In this document: positions 1 to 5,605 of the stretch, one piece after another
Layout of the letters: each line of letters starts with the position of its first letter
Numbering within the stretch: position 1 is the first letter of the stretch
Assembly: GCA_023416315.1 (NCBI GenBank)
Contig: JAEZIA010000450.1
Coordinates: 1 to 9,686 of the forward strand
DNA length: 9,686 bases
Origin: Actinomycetes bacterium
GTDB taxonomy: Bacteria > Actinomycetota > Actinomycetes > Mycobacteriales > Mycobacteriaceae
Direction of reading: 5' to 3'
Translations under genes and position numbers: made by a program
The notes under the pieces: generated by a model
Seen by the model: only the letters and a program-made list of their open reading frames with translations
Told to the model about the DNA's origin: nothing
Databases searched by the model: none

Positions 1-413
1 GCCGGAGCCTGCGAGGCTGCCACGCGACGAGCGCGGTCGGCCTCGGAGGTGACCGTCTTCTCCTTGACGAGCTCGATGATCGCCATCGGAGCGTTGTCGC
101 CCTTACGGGGAACGGTCTTGATGATGCGGGTGTAACCGCCGTCGCGGTCGGCGTAGAACGGGCCGATCTCCGCGAACAGCGTGTGCACGACGTCCTTGTT
201 GCGGATGACCTTGAGAACCTCGCGACGGTCGGCCAGGGTGCCACCCTTGGCCTTGGTCACGATCTTCTCGGCGTACGGACGCAGGGCCTTGGCCTTGGCC
301 TCCGTGGTGGTGATTCGGCCGTGCTCGAAGAGAGCAGTCGCCAGGTTGGCGAAGATCGCCTTCTGGTGCGACGCCGACCCGCCGAAGCGGGCACCCTTCT
401 TGGGCTTGGGCAT
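1..413 (-). CDS. rplQ: 50S ribosomal protein L17 (3' end outside window)
   Basis: Large-subunit ribosomal protein L17, last gene of the alpha operon. The reverse strand from the ATG at 413-411 reads MPKPKKGARFGGSASHQKAI, the mycobacterial-type L17 N-terminus, and continues through the conserved L17 core with LRPYAEKIVTKAKGG and the segment YADRDGGYTRIIKT. About 137 codons are visible with no stop before the window edge. The sequence is leaving the core (ARRVAASQA) and entering the C-terminal extension that actinobacterial L17 usually carries, so the gene is partial only because of the window boundary. An AGAGGAG Shine-Dalgarno sits just upstream of the ATG. It lies 55 nt downstream of rpoA, with an intercistronic hairpin in the gap. 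Identity is recognised from the family sequence; I see no anomaly in the visible part. Confidence 0.97.
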   Translation of the reverse strand, partial: MPKPKKGARFGGSASHQKAIFANLATALFEHGRITTTEAKAKALRPYAEKIVTKAKGGTLADRREVLKVIRNKDVVHTLFAEIGPFYADRDGGYTRIIKTVPRKGDNAPMAIIELVKEKTVTSEADRARRVAASQAP

Positions 414-433
414 TGGAGCTCCTCTGGGGCTCG

Positions 434-459
434 CCCAGCACATTTGCCCATGTGCCGGG
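434..459 (-). other. Intercistronic hairpin between rpoA and rplQ
   Basis: GCACAT (438-443) and ATGTGC (450-455) form a perfect 6-bp stem around a 6-nt loop. Beyond one A/C mismatch, CCC (434-436) pairs with GGG (457-459). The hairpin begins 9 nt after the rpoA stop (469) and ends about 20 nt before the rplQ start. There is no U-tract on the minus strand, so it does not look like a full intrinsic terminator. An mRNA-stability, processing or attenuation element is more likely. The pairing is seen directly; the role is inferred. Confidence 0.45.
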
Positions 460-468
460 TGATACGGG

Positions 469-1533
469 TTACAGCTGTTCGGTCTCGGCGTAGTCCTGCT
501 CGGTGCCCTCAGCGTCGCTGAAGGAACCGGCGTCGGTGTCGCTCCACGTTCCGGTGGCGGCGTCGTAGCCGGCAACGGTCGTCGGATCGAAGGACGCAGG
601 GCTGTCCTTGAGGGCGAGGCCGAGCGAATGCAGCTTGACCTTGACCTCGTCGATGGACTTCTGTCCGAAATTGCGGATGTCGAGCAGGTCGGACTCCGTA
701 CGTGCCACGAGCTCGCCGACGGTGTGAACACCCTCGCGCTTGAGGCAGTTGTAGGAACGGACCGTCAGGTCCAGATCCTCGATGGGGAGTCCGAAGGACG
801 CGATGTGATCGGCCTCGGCGGGCGAGGGTCCGATCTCGATGCCTTCTGCCTCGACGTTCAGCTCACGGGCCAGGCCGAAGAGCTCAACCAGGGTCTTGCC
901 CGCCGAAGCGAGCGCGTCCCGAGCGGTGATGGAGTTCTTGGTCTCCACATCGAGAATCAACCGATCGAAGTCGGTGCGCTGCTCGACGCGGGTCGCTTCC
1001 ACCTTGTAGGTGACCTTGAGCACCGGCGAGTAGATGGAATCGACCGGGATACGGCCGATTTCGGCGCCTGAGGCCTTGTTCTGCACGGCAGGCACGTAGC
1101 CGCGGCCACGCTCGACAACAAGCTCGACCTCGAGCTTGCCCTTGTCGTTGAGGGTCGCGATGTGCATATCGGGGTTGTGCACGGTCACGCCGGCAGGCGG
1201 GACGATGTCACCGGCGGTGACCTCACCGGGGCCCTGCTTGCGCAGGTACATGGTGACCGGCTCGTCCTCCTCGGAGGACACGACGAGGCCCTTGAGGTTG
1301 AGGATGATGTCGGTGACGTCTTCCTTGACGCCGGGCACGGTGGTGAACTCGTGCAGCACACCGTCGATGCGGATGCTCGTCACGGCCGCGCCGGGGATCG
1401 ACGACAGCAGCGTGCGCCGCAGCGAATTGCCAAGGGTGTAACCGAATCCCGGCTCCAGCGGTTCGATGACGAACTGGGAGCGGTTTTCGGCGATGACCTC
1501 TTCGCTCAGTGTGGGTCGCTGAGAAATCAGCAT
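469..1533 (-). CDS. rpoA: DNA-directed RNA polymerase subunit alpha
   Basis: Alpha subunit of RNA polymerase (354 aa). Its dimer nucleates assembly of beta and beta', and its C-terminal domain contacts upstream DNA and activators. The N-terminal domain (about residues 1-230) contains the dimerisation and assembly segment GYTLGNSLRRTLLSSIPG (31-48). The C-terminal domain (about 245-310) contains DLTVRSYNCLKREGVHTV, where R259 corresponds to the DNA-contacting R265 of E. coli alpha, followed by RNFGQKSIDEV. The ATG at 1533 is preceded by a good AAGGAG. After the CTD comes a tail of about 40 residues rich in D, E, S and T, ending DYAETEQL; such tails are usual in mycobacterial alpha, and this one looks slightly longer than the M. 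tuberculosis form I remember. The gene lies 79 nt after rpsD and 55 nt before rplQ, in the standard order. Confidence 0.99.
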   Translation of the reverse strand: MLISQRPTLSEEVIAENRSQFVIEPLEPGFGYTLGNSLRRTLLSSIPGAAVTSIRIDGVLHEFTTVPGVKEDVTDIILNLKGLVVSSEEDEPVTMYLRKQGPGEVTAGDIVPPAGVTVHNPDMHIATLNDKGKLEVELVVERGRGYVPAVQNKASGAEIGRIPVDSIYSPVLKVTYKVEATRVEQRTDFDRLILDVETKNSITARDALASAGKTLVELFGLARELNVEAEGIEIGPSPAEADHIASFGLPIEDLDLTVRSYNCLKREGVHTVGELVARTESDLLDIRNFGQKSIDEVKVKLHSLGLALKDSPASFDPTTVAGYDAATGTWSDTDAGSFSDAEGTEQDYAETEQL

Positions 1534-1612
1534 GGTGTTCTCTATCTCCTTCTCGGCACCCGCTATTTGATGCCGTTAGGTGCTCCGCGCAGCGGTTGCC
1601 ACGCGGACGTCT

Positions 1613-2218
1613 TCACTTCGAGTAGAACTCGACGATCAGCTGCTCGGCGAGCGGGACCTGGATCTGCTCGCGAGTCGGCAACTGGTGCACGAGGATCCGC
1701 TGACGCTCCCCGACGACCTGCAGCCAGGACGGGATCGGGCGCTCGCCGGCGGTCTGCCGGGACAGCTCGAACGGGAAGGTGTTCAGCGACTTGTCCTTGA
1801 TGTCGATGATGTCGTACTGCGACACCCGGTAGCTCGGGATGTTCACCTTGACACCGTTGACGGTGAAGTGGCCGTGGCTGACGAGTTGGCGAGCCATCCG
1901 GCGGGTACGCGCCAGACCGGCGCGGTACACGACGTTGTCCAGCCGGGTCTCCAGGATCTGCAGCAGGTTCTCACCGGTCTTGCCTGCGGACCGGTTGGCC
2001 TCTTCGTAGTACCGACGGAACTGCTTCTCCATCACGCCATAGGTGAAGCGAGCTTTCTGCTTCTCCTGGAGCTGCTGACGGTATTCGCTTTCCTTGATCC
2101 GCGCGCGGCCGTGCTGGCCGGGCGGGTAGGGGCGCTTCTCGAATGATTGATCACCACCGACCAGGTCGACGCCGAGGCGGCGCGACTTGCGGGTGGCGGG
2201 TCCGGTGTAACGAGCCAT
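1613..2218 (-). CDS. rpsD: 30S ribosomal protein S4
   Basis: Primary 16S rRNA-binding protein that nucleates small-subunit assembly (201 aa, full family length). The N-terminus MARYTGPATRKSRRLGVDL and the segment KRPYPPGQHGRARIKESEY are S4 signatures. The S4 RNA-binding domain covers about residues 91-150 (TRLDNVVYRAGLARTRRMAR onward, with GHFTVNG). The protein contains no cysteine, so it is the zinc-free C- type of S4, as in other mycobacteria. The start is ATG at 2218. Its Shine-Dalgarno GGGAGGA overlaps the TAG stop of rpsK, and only 15 nt separate the two genes, suggesting translational coupling. It is followed by rpoA after 79 nt. In other bacteria S4 represses its own operon; no such site can be shown here. 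Confidence 0.98.
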   Translation of the reverse strand: MARYTGPATRKSRRLGVDLVGGDQSFEKRPYPPGQHGRARIKESEYRQQLQEKQKARFTYGVMEKQFRRYYEEANRSAGKTGENLLQILETRLDNVVYRAGLARTRRMARQLVSHGHFTVNGVKVNIPSYRVSQYDIIDIKDKSLNTFPFELSRQTAGERPIPSWLQVVGERQRILVHQLPTREQIQVPLAEQLIVEFYSK

Positions 2219-2233
2219 GGTTCTTTATCCTCC

Positions 2234-2647
2234 CTAGACCCTGCGCCGCTTGGGCGGACGGCAGCCGTTGTGCGGCTGCGGAGTGACGTCGGAGATCGCG
2301 CCGACTTCGAGGCCGGCGGCCTGCAGCGAGCGGATCGCCGTCTCGCGGCCCGAGCCCGGGCCCTTCACGAAGACGTCGACCTTCTTCACGCCGTGCTCCT
2401 GCGCCTTGCGGGCCGCGTTCTCGGCGGCGAGCTGCGCGGCGAACGGGGTCGACTTGCGCGAACCCTTGAAGCCGACATGGCCCGAGGAAGCCCAGGCGAT
2501 GACGTTGCCCTGGGGATCGGTGATCGAGACGATCGTGTTGTTGAACGTGCTCTTGATGTGAGCGGCGCCGTGCGGGACGTTCTTCTTTTCCCTGCGACGG
2601 GTCTTCTGACCCTTCTTGGCGCCGGTGCCCTTCTTTGCCTGTGCCAT
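2234..2647 (-). CDS. rpsK: 30S ribosomal protein S11
   Basis: Platform protein of the 30S subunit that lies near the mRNA exit in the E-site region (137 aa). A lysine/arginine-rich N-terminal tail (AQAKKGTGAKKGQKTRRREK) is followed by the S11 core with HIKSTFNNTIVSITDPQGNV, WASSGHVGFKGSRKSTPFAA and FVKGPGSGRETAIRSLQAAG. The C-terminus is DVTPQPHNGCRPPKRRRV, the universal S11 end with a cysteine after NG where the M. tuberculosis protein, as I recall it, has valine. The ATG at 2647 lies 6 nt after the rpsM stop. The only nearby purine stretch is the AGG within the end of rpsM, so translation probably depends on coupling to rpsM. No abnormality is visible. Confidence 0.98.
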   Translation of the reverse strand: MAQAKKGTGAKKGQKTRRREKKNVPHGAAHIKSTFNNTIVSITDPQGNVIAWASSGHVGFKGSRKSTPFAAQLAAENAARKAQEHGVKKVDVFVKGPGSGRETAIRSLQAAGLEVGAISDVTPQPHNGCRPPKRRRV

Positions 2648-2653
2648 CCGGGG

Positions 2654-3028
2654 TTACCTGGCCTTCTTCTTGCCGGCGATGGTGCGCTTCGGGCCCTTGC
2701 GGGTGCGCGCATTGGTCTTGGTCCGCTGGCCACGCACCGGCAGGCCGCGGCGGTGCCGCAGGCCCTGGTAGCAGCCGATCTCGATCTTGCGGCGAATGTC
2801 GGCCTGAACCTCGCGGCGCAGGTCACCCTCGACCTTGAGGTTGCCTTCGATGTAGTCGCGCAGAACGGTCACCTGATCATCGGTGAGGTCCTTGGTGCGC
2901 AGGTTCCGGTCGACGCCGGTGGCATCCAGGATTTCCTGGCTGCGGGTACGGCCGATGCCGTAGATGTAGGTCAGCGCGATCTCCATGCGCTTGTCGCGCG
3001 GGAGATCAACGCCCATGAGACGTGCCAT
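2654..3028 (-). CDS. rpsM: 30S ribosomal protein S13
   Basis: Head protein of the 30S subunit that contacts P-site tRNA and forms intersubunit bridges (124 aa, normal length). It begins MARLMGVDLPRDKRMEIALT, has the helix-turn segment YIYGIGRTRSQEIL (about 21-34), and carries the conserved C-terminal RNA-binding block GCYQGLRHRRGLPVRGQRTK followed by TNARTRKG and a basic tail KRTIAGKKKAR. The start is ATG at 3028 with AAAGGA about 12 nt upstream, a rather long spacing. The gene is separated from rpmJ by 178 nt, the longest gap inside this operon, and is followed 6 nt later by rpsK. Confidence 0.98.
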   Translation of the reverse strand: MARLMGVDLPRDKRMEIALTYIYGIGRTRSQEILDATGVDRNLRTKDLTDDQVTVLRDYIEGNLKVEGDLRREVQADIRRKIEIGCYQGLRHRRGLPVRGQRTKTNARTRKGPKRTIAGKKKAR

Positions 3029-3091
3029 CAGGCAGTGATTCCTTTTCTATGCGGAGGTCTGTTCCCAGCCCGTTCCCTCGTCTTGATGGGT

Positions 3092-3111
3092 GCCCGGCCT
3101 CCGTGCCGGGC
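3092..3111 (-). other. GC-rich hairpin in the rpmJ-rpsM gap
   Basis: GCCCGGC (3092-3098) and GCCGGGC (3105-3111) pair perfectly over 7 bp with a 6-nt loop, in the middle of the 178-nt non-coding gap between rpmJ and rpsM. No run of U follows on the minus strand, so it is not a classical intrinsic terminator. It could be an mRNA processing or stabilising element, an attenuator, or part of a ribosomal-protein feedback site. The structure is seen directly; the function is unknown. No convincing promoter for rpsM was found in the gap. Confidence 0.4.
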
Positions 3112-3206
3112 GTGGCTGAACGGCGTTCCGATCAGTGGTTCTGGGAGGTCTGCATTCAGTTGTGTTTGGGCCGTTGTGGTCGGCCAGGTCCTTGCGGAAG
3201 CCCTGA

Positions 3207-3320
3207 CTAACCTTGTCTCTGCTTGTGGCGCGGATCAGAGCAGATCACCATGACCCGCCCATGCCGGCGGATCACCCTGCACTTGTCGCAGATCGGCTTG
3301 ACGCTCGGGTTCACCTTCAC
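3207..3320 (-). CDS. rpmJ: 50S ribosomal protein L36, zinc-ribbon form
   Basis: Smallest large-subunit protein, 37 aa. Translating the reverse strand from GTG (3320-3318) to TAG (3209-3207) gives a complete L36: it starts [20 protein letters not shown] and ends [13 protein letters not shown]. The zinc ligands C11, C14, C27 and H32 are all present, so this is the zinc-binding C+ paralogue rather than the zinc-independent form made under zinc limitation. The GTG start fits the family N-terminus exactly, and AAGGA lies about 10 nt upstream. The gene sits between infA (99-nt gap) and rpsM (178-nt gap), its conserved place. It is easily missed because it is very short and does not start with ATG. 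Confidence 0.97.
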
Positions 3321-3419
3321 GGCTGTTCGATCCTTCGTAGTTCTCGGTGGTTGTTGTGAATGCTGGTTCGCGGTGGTTAGGGCACTTGGGCTGTCGGTAA
3401 CGACTCGCTGCGCTCGTCG

Positions 3420-3641
3420 CTACTTGTACCGGTACACAATGCGCCCGCGGGTCAGGTCGTAGGGAGACAACTCCACCACCACCCGGTCCTCGGGAAGGAT
3501 GCGGATGTAGTGCTGCCGCATCTTGCCGCTGATGTGAGCGAGCACCTTGTGTCCGTTCTCCAGCTCAATGCGAAACATCGCATTGGGCAGGGGCTCGACC
3601 ACGCGGCCCTCGACCTCGATGGCACCGTCTTTCTTGGCCAT
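3420..3641 (-). CDS. infA: Translation initiation factor IF-1
   Basis: IF-1 (73 aa) binds the A site of the 30S subunit during initiation and aids IF-2 and IF-3. It is a single OB-fold: MAKKDGAIEVEGRVVEPLPN, then MFRIELENGHKVLAHISGKM, RQHYIRILPEDRVVVELSPY and the end DLTRGRIVYRYK, with no insertion. The frame is open for about 45 further codons upstream, but those residues resemble no IF-1. The ATG at 3641 gives the universal family length, with GAGGA close by and AGGA further upstream as possible ribosome-binding sites. It is the first gene of the minus-strand operon and is divergent from the receiver/flavoprotein gene at 3901. In M. tuberculosis the gene divergent from infA is, as I recall, an LLM-type oxidoreductase (Rv3463); here two extra genes lie between infA and such oxidoreductases. 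Confidence 0.98.
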   Translation of the reverse strand: MAKKDGAIEVEGRVVEPLPNAMFRIELENGHKVLAHISGKMRQHYIRILPEDRVVVELSPYDLTRGRIVYRYK

Positions 3642-3766
3642 ATCCTCTTCGATCCTGCTTTCTCGGTTTGGGGCAGCCTTCGCCCGACTGCAAAACGTGA
3701 GCCGGAAGCAGGAAATTCCAGAAGTTCCAGGACAGGGCACGCAAGAGTCGGCGCGGATTGGCGCAC

Positions 3767-3778
3767 CGTTGATCAACG
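3767..3778. promoter_or_regulatory. 12-bp palindrome CGTTGATCAACG, possible operator
   Basis: A perfect 12-bp palindrome overlapping the downstream edge of the candidate infA -10 box and its predicted start site. Its position would suit a repressor or redox regulator, but palindromes of this length also arise by chance, and no matching regulator is recognised. Confidence 0.25.
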
Positions 3779-3804
3779 ATACCCGCTCGGGCGCGCTACT
3801 CCAA
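3776..3804 (-). promoter_or_regulatory. Candidate SigA promoter for the infA operon
   Basis: On the minus strand TTGGAG (3804-3799) is followed after 17 nt by TATCGT (3781-3776). The -10 fits the mycobacterial TANNNT pattern, the -35 keeps TTG, and the spacing is ideal. It would start RNA near 3769, leaving a 5' leader of roughly 130 nt before infA. The motif match is by eye. Confidence 0.42.
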
Positions 3805-3886
3805 AACGCGCCGCAGCCGTGCTGACCTCAGCTTAGTCCGAGTGGGCGGTGCGACGTTCACCCCGATAAGCACTGGACAACGGGCG

Positions 3887-3892
3887 CATACT
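3887..3892 (+). promoter_or_regulatory. Weak -10-like hexamer, possible leaderless start of the plus-strand operon
   Basis: CATACT matches TATAAT at four positions including the two most important (second A and final T). It ends 5 nt before the GTG at 3898 and 8 nt before the ATG at 3901. No Shine-Dalgarno precedes either codon, which fits leaderless mRNA, a common mode in mycobacteria. No convincing -35 was found, so this is tentative. Confidence 0.25.
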
Positions 3893-3900
3893 TGACGGTG

Positions 3901-5601
3901 ATGACTGGACCCGCCCCCCAGCCCCGCAAACCGGTGATTCTCACCGTTGACGACGATCCGGCCGTGTCGCGCGCGGTAGCCCGCGACCTTCGCCGCCATT
4001 ACGGCGAGCGGTACCGGATCGTCCGCGCAGAATCCGGGCCCGATGCGCTGGAGACCATCAACGAACTCAAACTCCGCGGCGAGACCGTGGCGGTGTTCGT
4101 CGCCGACTACCGGATGCCCCAGATGAGCGGCATCCAGTTCCTCGAAGAGGCGATGGATGTCTACCCGATGGCCCGCCGAGTGCTGCTGACGGCGTACGCC
4201 GACACCCACGCCGCGATTGACGCCATCAACGTCGTCGACCTCGACCATTATCTGCTCAAGCCATGGGATCCGCCGGAGGAGAAGCTCTATCCGGTGATCG
4301 ATGCGCTGCTGGAGGCGTGGCACGCCACCGGCGACCGGGCCATCCCGCACACCAAGGTGATCGGCCACCGCTGGAGCGAGCGATCCTGGGAGGTCCGCCA
4401 GTTCCTCGCCCGCAACCTGCATTCTTTCCGCGCGTTCAACGCCGACGAACCCAAGGGCAAACAGCTGCTCGACGCAGGCGGCCTGGACGGCTTCCAGCTG
4501 CCGGTGGTGATCAGCGAGCAGGGTCAGATCCTCGTCGACCCGACCGATGCCGAACTGGCCGAGATGCTGGGCCTGTCGACCAGCCCCTCGCTGGAGATGT
4601 ACGACCTGGCCGTCATCGGCGGCGGCCCGGCCGGGCTGGCGGCGGCCGTCTACGGCGCGTCCGAAGGGCTCAAGACGGTACTGATCGAGGAGACCACGAC
4701 CGGCGGACAGGCCGGCCGCAGCTCCCGGATCGAGAACTACCTGGGCTTCCCCACCGGCGTCTCGGGTGCCGAGCTCACCACGTCGGCGCGCCGACAGGCC
4801 GAACGGTTCGGCGCCGAGGTGATCACCACCCGCAGGGCGATCAAACTGTCCGCCGGTGAAGCGGGCACCGCCCGCACCATTGAATTCGAGGACGGCAGCA
4901 CGATCGCCGCCCGCGCCGTCATCCTGGCCACCGGCGTCGCCTACCGCCAACTGCAGGTCACCGGCTGTTGGGACAATCCCGACGACCCCTCGTGCAATTA
5001 CGTCGGTCGGGGCGTCTACTACGGGGCCTCGGTCTCGGATGCCTCCGAGTGCCGCGACGAGGACGTCTACATCGTCGGCGGCGCCAACTCCGCCGGACAG
5101 GCCGCGATGTTCATGGCCCGCGAGGCCCGCTCGGTCACCATGCTGGTGCGCGGGCCGTCGCTGGAGGCGTCGATGTCGCACTACCTGATCCAGCAGATCG
5201 AGAAGAACCCCACGATCACGGTGCGTACCTGCACCGAGGTGGTGGACACCCTCGGCGAGGACGACCACCTGACCGGCCTGGTGCTGGAGAACCGGCAGAC
5301 CGGCCAGCGGGAAACCGTCGAAGCCAGCCGGATGTGCTGCTTCATCGGCGCCGAGCCCCGGACCGATTGGCTCAAAGAGGTCGTGGCCGTCGACGACCAC
5401 GGTTTCGTGCTGGCCGGACCGGACCTGCTCAACGTCGCAGGCTGGAGCCTGGACCGGCCCCCGCACCACCTGGAAACAAGTGTGCCCGGTGTGTTTGTTG
5501 CAGGGGACGTGCGCTCCGAATCCGCAAAACGGGTGGCGGCCGCCGTCGGCGAAGGATCGATGGCGGTGATGTTGGTGCACCGGTACCTGGCGGAGGCATA
5601 G
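3901..5601 (+). CDS. Response-regulator receiver fused to thioredoxin-reductase-like flavoprotein lacking CxxC
   Basis: A 566-aa fusion of three parts. Residues 10-142 form a complete receiver: acidic D17/D18, phospho-acceptor D69 in VADYRMPQMSG, T97 and K120 in LLKPW. Residues about 150-228 resemble a glutaredoxin/thioredoxin fold with LPVV as the cis-proline loop, but W158-S-E-R-S162 stands where CxxC would be. From 234 on it is a thioredoxin-reductase-like FAD/NAD(P)H enzyme: GGGPAG (240-245) for FAD, GGANSAG (393-399) for NAD(P)H, and GDVR (535-538) near the FAD ring. The CATC centre of true thioredoxin reductases is replaced by G375-A-S-V378, so the usual annotation of thioredoxin-disulfide reductase is doubtful. 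Start: in-frame TTG (3892), GTG (3898) and ATG (3901) are possible; none has a Shine-Dalgarno, and ATG is preferred. The likely partner is the kinase starting 4 nt downstream. The substrate is unknown. Confidence 0.93.
   Translation: MTGPAPQPRKPVILTVDDDPAVSRAVARDLRRHYGERYRIVRAESGPDALETINELKLRGETVAVFVADYRMPQMSGIQFLEEAMDVYPMARRVLLTAYADTHAAIDAINVVDLDHYLLKPWDPPEEKLYPVIDALLEAWHATGDRAIPHTKVIGHRWSERSWEVRQFLARNLHSFRAFNADEPKGKQLLDAGGLDGFQLPVVISEQGQILVDPTDAELAEMLGLSTSPSLEMYDLAVIGGGPAGLAAAVYGASEGLKTVLIEETTTGGQAGRSSRIENYLGFPTGVSGAELTTSARRQAERFGAEVITTRRAIKLSAGEAGTARTIEFEDGSTIAARAVILATGVAYRQLQVTGCWDNPDDPSCNYVGRGVYYGASVSDASECRDEDVYIVGGANSAGQAAMFMAREARSVTMLVRGPSLEASMSHYLIQQIEKNPTITVRTCTEVVDTLGEDDHLTGLVLENRQTGQRETVEASRMCCFIGAEPRTDWLKEVVAVDDHGFVLAGPDLLNVAGWSLDRPPHHLETSVPGVFVAGDVRSESAKRVAAAVGEGSMAVMLVHRYLAEA
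5592..5596 (+). promoter_or_regulatory. Ribosome-binding site of the histidine kinase
   Basis: GGAGG lies inside the last codons of the receiver/flavoprotein gene, 9 nt before the kinase ATG at 5606. It fixes the kinase start and indicates translational coupling of the two genes, which fits a cognate pair made together. Confidence 0.7.
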
Positions 5602-5605
5602 AACC

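Larger units (their letters stand above)
3642..3900. other. Divergent intergenic region (infA / receiver-flavoprotein)
   Basis: This 259-nt stretch holds no credible gene. It carries a likely promoter for infA (3776-3804, minus), a 12-bp perfect palindrome CGTTGATCAACG (3767-3778), a dyad GCTGA-CC-TCAGC (3821-3832), an inverted repeat GGAA-A-TTCC (3711-3719) followed by a repeated TTCCAG, and a weak -10-like hexamer next to the plus-strand start. Transcription of both the ribosomal operon and the plus-strand gene set should begin here. The motifs are seen; regulator identities are not. Confidence 0.6.

Noticed and set aside
3092..3111. Reading the rpmJ-rpsM hairpin as an intrinsic terminator
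   Set aside because: No U-tract follows on the minus strand, and the essential rpsM lies downstream without a convincing promoter of its own.
2147..3253. 368-codon plus-strand open frame across rpsK, rpsM and rpmJ
   Set aside because: It overlaps three certain ribosomal protein genes on the other strand and shows no domain of its own.
3393..3422. GC-rich near-palindrome around the end of infA (CGACTCGCTGCGCTCGTCG)
   Set aside because: The two arms mismatch at central positions and no U-tract follows. Such sequences are common in high-GC genomes, so it is too weak to call a terminator.
3642..3776. 45-codon N-terminal extension of infA in the same frame
   Set aside because: The extension has no similarity to IF-1, which is about 73 aa in the family. 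The inner ATG has purine-rich sequence upstream and gives the exact family N-terminus.
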